A DNA stretch of 54,112 nt, taken from NCBI GenBank assembly GCA_023428245.1, contig JAEYYX010000054.1:1-54112 (forward strand). The letters run 5' to 3'. Below the pieces are notes generated by a model. That model had not been told where the DNA came from. It saw nothing but the letters and a program-made list of their open reading frames with translations, and made no database searches. A program made the position numbers and the translations under genes. The stretch is from Pseudomonadota bacterium. GTDB lineage: Bacteria > Myxococcota_A > Polyangia > Polyangiales > Polyangiaceae. Numbering within the stretch: the stretch's first letter is position 1; every line of letters begins with the position of its first letter. Positions 16,273 to 24,514 of the stretch are shown here, in pieces.

Positions 16273-16944
16273 TTAGTGGTGGGCGAGTCGCGTGATGCCA
16301 GGGAAGCCAGGCTCTCCCGGCTCGATGCGAGGATTAGCCGACTCGTGATCGCCGTGACGTCCGGGGATCGCGAGCAACAGGTCCTTTTCGTAGATGAACT
16401 GCTCGCGCGAGTCGTAGGGCGCCGGATGAATACCGGTGTCCATGCGGATGGCGTCGCAGGGGCAAGCCTCGACACAGAAGCCGCAGAAGATACAGCGGAG
16501 CTCGTCGATGACGAACCGCTTTGGATACTTCTCGTACCCGGCGTGCTTTTTGTCGCCTTCGTAATCGCCGGCCTCAATGTAGATGCACTGAGCCGGACAC
16601 GCGGTCGAACAACAGAGGCATGCCACGCAGCGAGGAGAGCCGTCTTCGCGCTGCGTCAATCGATGCACCCCGCGGAAGCGCTCCGGATAAGGGCGGCGCT
16701 GCTCCGGGTAGCTGATCGTATTGATTCCGTCGTTGATCGCTTCGAGCACCGGATCGGGGCGGGTGCCCAGCACCATCTCCTTGGTGTTCACAAGAGCGCG
16801 GCCAATCGTCTGACCAAGCCCGTCGATCAATGAAGGGATGAACGATTGTACGCTAGCGCTGCGCTCCGGCCTCGTGAGCGGCTTACCTTGAACTTTGCGG
16901 GGCCCGAGACCCTCGGCGCTTGAAAATGTCTCTTTAGTCGTCAT
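16273..16944 (-). CDS. nuoI: NADH-quinone oxidoreductase subunit I (two 4Fe-4S ferredoxin)
   Basis: 223 residues. It carries clusters N6a and N6b that relay electrons toward the quinone site. Two ferredoxin motifs are clear: CVACLCCSTACP and CIFCGFCVEACP. Both N- and C-terminal ends are longer than in E. coli (180 residues). ATG 16944 lies four bases after the nuoH stop, with GAGG nine bases upstream. An upstream in-frame GTG overlapping nuoH is less likely. Confidence 0.95.
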   Translation of the reverse strand: MTTKETFSSAEGLGPRKVQGKPLTRPERSASVQSFIPSLIDGLGQTIGRALVNTKEMVLGTRPDPVLEAINDGINTISYPEQRRPYPERFRGVHRLTQREDGSPRCVACLCCSTACPAQCIYIEAGDYEGDKKHAGYEKYPKRFVIDELRCIFCGFCVEACPCDAIRMDTGIHPAPYDSREQFIYEKDLLLAIPGRHGDHESANPRIEPGEPGFPGITRLAHH

Positions 16945-16948
16945 CTCG

Positions 16949-18730
16949 TTATGCCTCGAGCTTGGCCTCACGGGTTCCGCCGAGCGCTTGAGCGTAGCGG
17001 GCGGCGCTCGTCGCCAGAATGATGCGCTTGTTGCGCGGTGCGAACAGGAACACGACCAGCCCGAGAGCGCCCAGGATCAGGGCCACTCCTACGCCGAGCA
17101 TCGAGAGCTCCGCTGCGCGCTCGAGGCTCTCCTTCACGCCAGCGGCCGCGCCGTCGGCCGCCAAGATCAGGACCGCGGTCACCGCGAGGTTGAAGAGCGA
17201 AGCGGGCAGGAGTTTGCGCCAACCGAGGCGCATTAGCTGGTCGTAACGGAAGCGCGGCAGCGTCCAGCGAATGATCACCTGGAGCACACACAGCGCGATG
17301 ATCTTGACAATGAAGGTCAGCGCACCGAGCGCGACCAGGGCTCCCGAAGACACCTCCGAGCGGAAGAGCTCCGACTCGCCGATCGTTACGATGATGCCTT
17401 CGGCGGTCATGAAGGGCACGTGCCAGCCTCCAAGGAACAGCGCCGCGATGAGCGTGCTCGAGGACACGACCGCGATGAACTCCGAGAAGAAGAACATCGA
17501 GAACTTCATGCCCGCGTATTCGGTGAAGTAACCGGCCACGACTTCGCTCTCGCCTTCAGGAATGTCGAAGGGGATACGCTTGGTCTCGGCGATCGCCGCT
17601 GCCAAGAAGAGGAAGAAGGCGAGGGGCTGAACGAAGATGCCCCAGGTGTTGTTCGCTTGCCATAGAACCATCTCGTCGATGCGCACGGTGCCGTAGACCA
17701 TGAGCAGACCGACGACGGTCAGCCCCAATGTGACCTCGTAAGAGACCATTTGGCTCGCGGCGCGCATGCCACCGAGCAAGCTGAACTTGTTGTCGCTGGC
17801 CCAGCCCGCGAGAGCAGCGCCGACGATTCCGGTGCCGGCCATCGCAAAGAAGTAGAGGATGCCCACGTTCAGGTCAGCGACCTGAAGCGAGAGACGGCTC
17901 GCCTCGCACATCTGCCCGGGGGCTTCGATGCCCTGAAAGGAGCTCAGATCAATCTGGCCGTCTTCGCCCTTACCGAAGCAGAGAGCAGGGCCGAACGGAA
18001 CGACTGCGAGCAGAACCAGCGTCGGGAAGAAGGAGATCCAAGGAGCGAGGTTGTAGAGGAATTGATCGCTCTTCGGCGGCACGAAGTCGGCCTTGAAGAC
18101 TGTCTTGAGGCCATCGGCGGCCGGGTGCAAAAGGCCGAGCAGCGTGATGCGCACGGTCTTCTGACTCGAGAGAGCGGCTCCTACGTGCCCCGCACTTGCC
18201 ACAGCGGCGCCCGCCAAAGCCAGCGCACCGAGCGAGAGGAGGACGGGAGCCGTGAGGACGTCACCGACCAAGAGGGGTACGATCATCAGGAGCGCGACCT
18301 GCACCCCGACGCCCGCAAGAGCGATTCCACGCGGCGAACCGAGCGATGCAATCGCCTGCTCGAGAGGATTGCGCGCGCCATTGCTCGTCGCAGAGCGCGC
18401 GATAGCCGCGAGCGTAATCCAGCCCACGAACACGCCGGCCTGCAGCATGAGCTTGCCGTAAAAGACTGCGTCGTCCGACTCCGGGAGCTCCGAGCCGAAG
18501 GCAAGGTAGAGCACCGCGCCAGCGAGGAGGAACGCGGGGCCGGTCGCCAGGCCTGCGGCGACGAAGCCGGGCACCGGGATGGCTGCTCGGTTCGGGCCAA
18601 CGCTATCTTGGATCATGCCTCGCATGCGTCGCTCGACCCAGGTCAGAATGACCCCGAGGTTCATAGCGAACATGGCCACAGCGAAGGCCTTGAGAAAATC
18701 GATACCGATGATCGCGAGTGAAGGCACCAT
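16949..18730 (-). CDS. nuoH: NADH-quinone oxidoreductase subunit H, greatly enlarged
   Basis: 593 residues against about 320-430 in most bacteria. The membrane subunit that forms the quinone chamber. Conserved parts are WVERRMRGMIQDSVGPNR (about 31-48), LLHPAADGLKTVFKADFVPP (200-219), GWASDNKFSLLGGMRAASQ, IPFDIPEGESEVVAGYFTEY, and a C-terminal RWTLPRFRYDQLMRLGW. Between the first two, where most NuoH proteins need only a few residues, lie about 145 extra residues (51-195) with about four hydrophobic segments. There is also an extra loop (about 250-285) and an additional helix at the C terminus. The frame is clean and the charged core motifs are intact, so it is probably functional. Confidence 0.94.
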   Translation of the reverse strand: MVPSLAIIGIDFLKAFAVAMFAMNLGVILTWVERRMRGMIQDSVGPNRAAIPVPGFVAAGLATGPAFLLAGAVLYLAFGSELPESDDAVFYGKLMLQAGVFVGWITLAAIARSATSNGARNPLEQAIASLGSPRGIALAGVGVQVALLMIVPLLVGDVLTAPVLLSLGALALAGAAVASAGHVGAALSSQKTVRITLLGLLHPAADGLKTVFKADFVPPKSDQFLYNLAPWISFFPTLVLLAVVPFGPALCFGKGEDGQIDLSSFQGIEAPGQMCEASRLSLQVADLNVGILYFFAMAGTGIVGAALAGWASDNKFSLLGGMRAASQMVSYEVTLGLTVVGLLMVYGTVRIDEMVLWQANNTWGIFVQPLAFFLFLAAAIAETKRIPFDIPEGESEVVAGYFTEYAGMKFSMFFFSEFIAVVSSSTLIAALFLGGWHVPFMTAEGIIVTIGESELFRSEVSSGALVALGALTFIVKIIALCVLQVIIRWTLPRFRYDQLMRLGWRKLLPASLFNLAVTAVLILAADGAAAGVKESLERAAELSMLGVGVALILGALGLVVFLFAPRNKRIILATSAARYAQALGGTREAKLEA

Positions 18731-18741
18731 GGAGAGTTCTT

Positions 18742-20304
18742 TCAGGCTTGAGCGCTCGGAGCGGTGGACGGCCTCGGCTGCACTCGAGCGCGCACCTCAC
18801 TGCCCTTGGTAAACGGGAGGGTGACTCCCAGGGCGCTGGCCAAATCAAGTGCCCAGCGCCAACCGGGCTGAGCATCGCCCGGCGGGGTCACAGCCTTCTC
18901 GCTCACCTGGGAGAGACCAGCTGCATTTGTGAATGTTCCCTGCGCTTCCGCCCAGCTCGCAGCCGGTAGAGCCACGCGAGCGGCCTGTGCGATGGGTCCG
19001 TCGTGGACCGAGAGGGCCACAACGGGAACCTTGCGGAGGAAGTCGGAGGAAGCATCAACCGCGCTACCGAGCGCCAAGACGCGCGTTACCTGCCCTGCTT
19101 CGACAGCCTTTTCGAGAGCCGCGAGGCTCGAGACGGTCGGAAGTAAGTTCAAGATGCCGCGACGGTTCGGGTTCTTGTCGGCATTGCGGAGGATCTTGTC
19201 GCCCTCGCCATTCGGACGCCCCGTCATGAAGAACTGGTCAGCACCGAGAGCCTTGCCAAGCTCGAGGACGCTCACATTGTCCTCACTCGAGTGCTCCGCG
19301 CTCAATAGAACCGCAAGTCCCGGTCCCTTGAGCAGAGCGGCCGCCTTATGCAGAGCATCGGTCGCGGAAGCGCCGGGATCCGACTGGACTCGGGCACGCA
19401 GAATGCGCTTTTCTCGGATGCGCTGGTAGTCGAGCATACCCTCGTCACACATCCAGTAGCGGTTCACCGCAGCGTTCTCGCGCGGACGGTAGCGATAGAC
19501 TGTCTGATCGCGAGGATCGAAGTCCGTGTACGAGTTGCACCCTGTGGCGCAGCCCACGCAGATCGACTTGACCGACTTGAGGAACCAGACGCGCGCCTTG
19601 AAGCGGAAGTCCTTCGCCGTAAGCGCACCGACCGGGCACACGTGCTCGGTCATGAGCGTATAAGCGTGGTCGAGCTGCCGGCCGGGGGCGAGCACGATCT
19701 CGCCGAGATTTCCGCGCTCGCGCTTGTCGAGGACGGGGTCGCCGACAACCTCTTCGCAGAAGCGGACGCAACGCGTGCAGACGATGCAGCGCTCGGCGTC
19801 GTATACAATCGTCGGACCGAAATCGACGGCCTTCGGCTTGTGGATGATCTCGTCGCGCATGCGCTTAGAGCGCCCCGAGTGATCGAGCCAGTAGTCCTGC
19901 AGGCGGCACTCGCCCGCCTGATCGCAGATCGGGCAGTCTACCGGATGGTTCAGGAGCAAAAATTCCTGGACCGCGGCGCGCGCTTCGACCACGTGCTCGG
20001 AGGTGTCGCTCTTGATCTCCATGCCGTCACTCGCCGCCAGCTGACACGCGGGCTGGAGCTTTGGCTTCTTGGCCTTGACGTAGTCGCCTTTCTTCTCGTC
20101 GAAGCGGAGCACGTCCAAGCTGAGCGCGGGACGGCCGGGCGGCGGCATCACTTCCACCAAACACATGCGGCAGTTCGCGGCGACACTGAGCCCCGGATGC
20201 CAGCAATAGTGGGGGATTGAGCGTCCAGCGCGCTCGGCCGCCTGAATGACGGTTTCCCCGGGGGAGAACTCGATCTCGTAATCGTCGAGCTTGAATTTCG
20301 GCAT
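18742..20304 (-). CDS. nuoG: NADH-quinone oxidoreductase subunit G, short form
   Basis: 520 residues, shorter than E. coli NuoG (over 900). An N-terminal 2Fe-2S domain (HYCWHPGLSVAANCRMC, then a later C) is followed by the His-ligated cluster motif (HPVDCPICDQAGEC), a ferredoxin pair (CIVCTRCVRFC...HVCPVGAL) and the molybdopterin-like domain start with CVGCATGCNSY (extra cluster). The C-terminal molybdopterin-like region is abbreviated to about 270 residues. It follows nuoD directly; nuoE and nuoF, which normally stand between them, are missing here. Confidence 0.94.
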   Translation of the reverse strand: MPKFKLDDYEIEFSPGETVIQAAERAGRSIPHYCWHPGLSVAANCRMCLVEVMPPPGRPALSLDVLRFDEKKGDYVKAKKPKLQPACQLAASDGMEIKSDTSEHVVEARAAVQEFLLLNHPVDCPICDQAGECRLQDYWLDHSGRSKRMRDEIIHKPKAVDFGPTIVYDAERCIVCTRCVRFCEEVVGDPVLDKRERGNLGEIVLAPGRQLDHAYTLMTEHVCPVGALTAKDFRFKARVWFLKSVKSICVGCATGCNSYTDFDPRDQTVYRYRPRENAAVNRYWMCDEGMLDYQRIREKRILRARVQSDPGASATDALHKAAALLKGPGLAVLLSAEHSSEDNVSVLELGKALGADQFFMTGRPNGEGDKILRNADKNPNRRGILNLLPTVSSLAALEKAVEAGQVTRVLALGSAVDASSDFLRKVPVVALSVHDGPIAQAARVALPAASWAEAQGTFTNAAGLSQVSEKAVTPPGDAQPGWRWALDLASALGVTLPFTKGSEVRARVQPRPSTAPSAQA

Positions 20305-20350
20305 GGTTCGTCCTGGATCCTATCTCTCTATGTCTCTCGGTCTCGGGGAC

Positions 20351-21565
20351 TCAGCGATCGCACTCCCCTCCGATCATGTTCAGGGACCCGAAGCAGGGCA
20401 CCACGTCGGCCATCATCTGGCCGGTGATCACCCGCTCGAGGCCACCCGTCACGAGGAAGCACGGGGGACGGATGCGCACGCGGTAAGGCGTGCCACTGCC
20501 GTCTGAAACGAGGTAAAAGCCGAGCTCACCGTTGCCACCTTCGGTGTAGGAGTAGACCTCGCCAGCCGGGATCTTCAGCCCCTCCATGATGATCTTGAAG
20601 TGGCGGATGGTGTCCTCGATCGTCGTGTAGACATTCTCCTTGGGGGGGAGCATGACACGCGGATCCTCGATGTTGATCGGACCCGAATCGGGCATACGCT
20701 CGAGACACTGGCGAACGATCCGGATCGACTGACGGATCTCTTCGAGACGAATCAGGAAGCGATCGAGGCAGTCTGACGTCTTGCCCACAGGCACGTCGAA
20801 CTCGACCTCGCTATACTTCATGTACGGGTTCGCCTTACGCACGTCGTAAGCGACGCCAGCTGCGCGGAGGCACGGGCCAGTCCAACCGAGCGAAACCGCA
20901 TCCTCAGCGCTAATGATGCCGACCCCCTCGAGGCGATCGAGGAAGATTCGGTTGCCGAGCAAGAGCCCTTCGCTCTCGTTTACGATCTTGAGGACCTGGT
21001 CGATGACCGCGCGGGAGTGCTCCTTGAAGCCGGAGGTCGGCGGCTTTGCCATGCCACCCACTCGGCCGAAGCTATGAGTGAGACGGGCGCCGGTCTCCTC
21101 CTCCATGATGTCCCAAATCATGTCGCGGGCCTTCACCATCCAGAGGAAGGGAGTGAACGCACCGAGCTCCATCGCCATTGCGCCGTCACACGTGAGGTGA
21201 TCCGAGATGCGCGCGAGCTCACCGAGCGCCATGCGGTACCACTGACAGCGGTCAGGAACCTCCATGCCGAGCATCTTCTCGCAGGCCATTGCGAAGCCGA
21301 CGTTGTTCAGCATCGGCGAGACGTAGTTGCAGCGATCGACGTACGGGAAAACCTGCGACCAGGTTCCGCGTTCGCACATCTTCTCGAACCCGCGGTGCAG
21401 ATAGCCGACCTGAACGTCGACTCGCGTGATCGCCTCTCCGGAGAGCTCCATGACGCAACGCACGGTGCCGTGCATCGCGGGATGTGACGGGCCCACGTTT
21501 ACGAGCATCGGCTCGATGGCGAGCTCGACTTCGGACTCGTCGAGATCAATGTCCAAGGCTTCCAT
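20351..21565 (-). CDS. nuoD: NADH-quinone oxidoreductase subunit D
   Basis: 404 residues. The 49-kDa subunit lining the quinone pocket. Visible: NVGPSHPAMHGTVR near the N terminus (the loop with the quinone-interacting His), VGYLHRGFEKMCE, CNYVSPMLNNVGFA and the C-terminal MIGGECDR. ATG 21565 is preferred over an upstream in-frame start inside nuoC; it lies 13 bases after the nuoC stop. Confidence 0.96.
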   Translation of the reverse strand: MEALDIDLDESEVELAIEPMLVNVGPSHPAMHGTVRCVMELSGEAITRVDVQVGYLHRGFEKMCERGTWSQVFPYVDRCNYVSPMLNNVGFAMACEKMLGMEVPDRCQWYRMALGELARISDHLTCDGAMAMELGAFTPFLWMVKARDMIWDIMEEETGARLTHSFGRVGGMAKPPTSGFKEHSRAVIDQVLKIVNESEGLLLGNRIFLDRLEGVGIISAEDAVSLGWTGPCLRAAGVAYDVRKANPYMKYSEVEFDVPVGKTSDCLDRFLIRLEEIRQSIRIVRQCLERMPDSGPINIEDPRVMLPPKENVYTTIEDTIRHFKIIMEGLKIPAGEVYSYTEGGNGELGFYLVSDGSGTPYRVRIRPPCFLVTGGLERVITGQMMADVVPCFGSLNMIGGECDR

Positions 21566-21578
21566 TCGTCTTCTCAGC

Positions 21579-22154
21579 TCAATCTTCTTGCGCGGGCGGT
21601 CCCGAGCGGCGACCAAAACTCATGCCCTCATGGGGACCAAAGGGCGGAACCTTCTCGATTCCGGGGACGTCCCGGAACGGAATCAGGGGCTGGATTCGAT
21701 CCGCGGGGTAGTCCTTGCGAAGGGGATGTCCTTCGAACTCCGGATAAAGCAGGATGCGACGGAGATCCGGGTGACCGACGAAACGGACTCCGAACATGTC
21801 GTACGCTTCACGCTCCAGCCAGTTCGCGCTCGCCCACAGCGAGGTCACCGAATCGACGTCAGCACTGTTCCCCTCGAGGTCCCCCACTCGCGTCTTCACG
21901 CGCAGACGATGACCGTGTTCGAGAGAGTAAACGTGGCTCACCACCTCGAAGCGCGGCTCTCGCTCAGGATAGTCGACAGCTGTCAAATCGCTCAGCATCG
22001 AACAGCGAGCGCGCGCATCATCGCGCAGAAACGCGTGCACGGCGTACCAAGCGGACGGCCGCACGACGACTGTCTCGTCGCCGTGCTGTGCGTGAGTCTC
22101 AATGACGTCCGCTCCGAATTGGCTCACGACGAGGCTCTGAAGTTCTTTTGACAT
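21579..22154 (-). CDS. nuoC: NADH-quinone oxidoreductase subunit C
   Basis: 191 residues. The 30-kDa subunit of the connecting arm. Conserved core LTAVDYPEREPRFEVVSHVYS, then WLEREAYDMFGVRFVGHPDLRRIL and HPLRKDYP are all present. It is separate from nuoD, unlike the fused NuoCD of E. coli. It follows nuoB by seven bases. Confidence 0.95.
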   Translation of the reverse strand: MSKELQSLVVSQFGADVIETHAQHGDETVVVRPSAWYAVHAFLRDDARARCSMLSDLTAVDYPEREPRFEVVSHVYSLEHGHRLRVKTRVGDLEGNSADVDSVTSLWASANWLEREAYDMFGVRFVGHPDLRRILLYPEFEGHPLRKDYPADRIQPLIPFRDVPGIEKVPPFGPHEGMSFGRRSGPPAQED

Positions 22155-22161
22155 AACTCCC

Positions 22162-22752
22162 TCAGACCTCTGCGTCGCGCCCGCGCCTGAGCGTTACCAG
22201 GCCGAGCTCTTGATCCGTCGCCGGGTCGCGGCGCGGCTTCACAATGCCAGGTGTCCGATCGCCCCTTTGGATCTTGTCCTGCAGGAGCATGAGCCCGTCG
22301 AGCACGCCTTCGGGGCGCGGAGGACAGCCGGGGACGTAGACGTCGACCGGGATGATCTTGTCGATGCCCGCGACGCACGCGTAGTTGTCGTAAAATCCGC
22401 CGCTCGACGCGCAGGTTCCGAAGGCCAAAACCCACTTCGGCTCCATCATCTGTTCATAGATGCGGCGAAGGACGGGCGCCTGACGCTGCGTGATGGTCCC
22501 GACGACCCAGAGCAAGTCGCTCTGGCGAGGTGAGAAACGCGGCGCCTCCGAGCCGAACCGCGAGAAATCGAAGCGCGGACCGGACAGGCTCATGAACTCC
22601 ATGCCACAGCAAGCCGTGACGAAGGGGTACATAAAAAGCGAGTATTTCTGTGCCCAGGACAACATGTCCTTGAGGCGTGTCGTGGCAAACCCGGCGCCTT
22701 CTCCCGCCTCGAGGACGACAGAACTCGGGCGCTCTAAAGTCAGCTCTCCCAT
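22162..22752 (-). CDS. nuoB: NADH-quinone oxidoreductase subunit B
   Basis: 196 residues. It carries terminal cluster N2. The CCGMEFM motif with its adjacent cysteines, the GTCASSGG segment and the VPGCPPRPEG ligand segment are visible. ATG 22752 has GGAG seven bases upstream and overlaps the end of nuoA by 13 bases; an upstream in-frame start is not needed. Confidence 0.96.
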   Translation of the reverse strand: MGELTLERPSSVVLEAGEGAGFATTRLKDMLSWAQKYSLFMYPFVTACCGMEFMSLSGPRFDFSRFGSEAPRFSPRQSDLLWVVGTITQRQAPVLRRIYEQMMEPKWVLAFGTCASSGGFYDNYACVAGIDKIIPVDVYVPGCPPRPEGVLDGLMLLQDKIQRGDRTPGIVKPRRDPATDQELGLVTLRRGRDAEV

Positions 22753-23099
22753 TCGAGTGCTCCTTTCTTCCAGCAATACGCAAGGGCGACGACAAGGGCG
22801 ACGACGAATGCGCTCATCGTCGCGAAACCGCTCCAGCCAAGCTGTCTAAAGAGCGTAGCCCAAGGGTAGATAAAAACCACCTCGATATCGAAAACGACGA
22901 ACAAGATCGCCGTGAGGTAGAACTTCACGTCGAGCCGAATGCCAGCGGCGCCCGTCGAGTCGTTTCCACACTCGTAAGGTGCAGCCTGCTCTTCCGAGTA
23001 AGGCTTCTTTCCGACGAAGTGGCCGAGACCGAACATGGCTCCGCCTATCACCAGCGATAGGACGAAGATAAAGAGAACGGGCAGGTATACTTGGAACAT
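22740..23099 (-). CDS. nuoA: NADH-quinone oxidoreductase subunit A
   Basis: 119 residues with three membrane helices (about 5-27, 60-80, 92-112). The loop PYECGNDSTGAAGIRLDVKFY carries the conserved Cys region near the quinone site, and FDIEVVFIYPWA is typical of the second helix. First gene of the nuo series; the 128-bp gap upstream should hold the promoter, but only a short hairpin (GAGCCTC/GAGGCTC, 23133-23147) is seen there. Confidence 0.95.
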   Translation of the reverse strand: MFQVYLPVLFIFVLSLVIGGAMFGLGHFVGKKPYSEEQAAPYECGNDSTGAAGIRLDVKFYLTAILFVVFDIEVVFIYPWATLFRQLGWSGFATMSAFVVALVVALAYCWKKGALEWES

Positions 23100-23227
23100 G
23101 ATCCTCGGTTTTCTTGCGAAACCTTACCGCGAGAGCCTCTGAGGCTCGGTCGAGAGCTCTGCGGGCTCCGGCCCGCGCCCTGGACTCCACGGGCGGCCCG
23201 CGATGTAGCGTGAGGCTAGAAGTCCTG

Positions 23228-24436
23228 TCAATCCGCGCAGTCAGACGCGGGTACGGTGGTCCGGGGCGGTGCTTCCGTTTCACCGGGCGCACGGGGTGCG
23301 AAGCGGCGGGCCCAGGGTTCAAACAGTGGCCCTCCCTGCGCGACGGCACGCTCGACAAGGGCCTCAAAGGCAGGCCCCGAGGCGCCGGACTTCCCCGCCG
23401 CGGCTGCGCTCGAGAGCGCAGCGAGCACCCTCCCCCGCTCCAGAAACGCCTCACCGAGGGCCAGCCAGACCTGCTCGGGATCGCCATCCATGGCCGCGGC
23501 GCGCCGAAGGGGGCCGATCGCCTCCCCAGGACGCCCATGGGCGAGCAGGACAAGACCGAGCCGGAGGTAGACATCGCCCGCGCCCCTCGACTCCGCCGCA
23601 TATTGGACCCCGAGACGAAGGATCTCCTCCGCCTTGTCGTAATCACCAAATTCGGCACAAGCCGTACCGAGCAAACCGAGCCCCCGAGCAACGCTCAAGC
23701 GAGCGTCGGGGCCGAGGGCCTGCCCCTCCGGCGTGCGGAGGAAGATCGCGAGGGGAGCTGGCCAGCCGCCGAGCAGCTCGATGACCCGACCGAAGTCCTC
23801 GGCCCTTGCGGCCTCGTCCGCTTCGGTGACCTTACCCAAGTCGATCGTGCCTTGGCTCTGGTTCCGCTGAGCGCGCTCCAATTCTTGGCGCACATGAGTG
23901 CGGAGGCGAGCCCGAAACGCGGGCAGCGGGTAGGTCTCCTCGATATCACCCGCGAAAAGCTCGAGCTCGGAACCTCCTCCGAAAACCCTGAGAGCGCGAA
24001 GTGAATAGCCGAAGAGCGGCGCAAGCAGCAGATACCTCGGGCCGATATGGCGCTGGAGTCCTTCGGTATCGTCAGCGCTCGACGGTACAGGATGATCCGT
24101 CTCTTCCTGAACAAGCGCTGAAACGAGACGTTTTCGGAACTCCGCGAGCGTCGTCGTTTCAATCATCCCCGTACTCTGTCCGTCATCCGCCATCGAAAAC
24201 TCGATGAGCGTATTGTCAGGGATTCGCCGGTCGACGGTGAGCGAGGTAATACGCACGCCCGCGATCATCGCGAAAGCGAAGAAGCGCGGCCCAATGATGT
24301 CACAGAGAGCTTGGAAACTCGTGATGGTTTCCCCGATACGCTCGAACCAGCCATCGGCCCGTACCGCATCGAGGGGAAGGACGCTCACCTGCATCGAAGC
24401 CACGATAGCGAAGATCTCGCTCGGCCCATAGACCAA
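23228..24436 (-). CDS. TPR-repeat protein of unknown function
   Basis: 402 residues. The C-terminal half (about 245-385) contains several TPR-like helix pairs (GLGLLGTACAEFGDYDKAEE, YLRLGLVLLAHGRPGEAI, WLALGEAFLERGRVLAAL). The N-terminal half (about 5-190) is a folded-looking alpha/beta part with no family I can name. No signal peptide or membrane helix is obvious, so it is probably cytoplasmic. The start is uncertain: TTG 24436 gives MVYGPSEIF, while ATG 24394 would remove 14 residues; neither has a strong ribosome binding site. It ends 128 bp before nuoA on the same strand. Confidence 0.65.
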   Translation of the reverse strand: MVYGPSEIFAIVASMQVSVLPLDAVRADGWFERIGETITSFQALCDIIGPRFFAFAMIAGVRITSLTVDRRIPDNTLIEFSMADDGQSTGMIETTTLAEFRKRLVSALVQEETDHPVPSSADDTEGLQRHIGPRYLLLAPLFGYSLRALRVFGGGSELELFAGDIEETYPLPAFRARLRTHVRQELERAQRNQSQGTIDLGKVTEADEAARAEDFGRVIELLGGWPAPLAIFLRTPEGQALGPDARLSVARGLGLLGTACAEFGDYDKAEEILRLGVQYAAESRGAGDVYLRLGLVLLAHGRPGEAIGPLRRAAAMDGDPEQVWLALGEAFLERGRVLAALSSAAAAGKSGASGPAFEALVERAVAQGGPLFEPWARRFAPRAPGETEAPPRTTVPASDCAD

Positions 24437-24514
24437 GGAGCACCGGGCGACACATGCATAAACGGGCGTCCTCCGGCGCCGCGGAAACCCAAAGGTCCCG
24501 TACTCGAGCCTCGC

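Noticed and set aside
19348..20220. A 290-codon plus-strand frame opposite nuoG
   Set aside because: No recognisable motif, and the opposite strand carries all NuoG cluster ligands.
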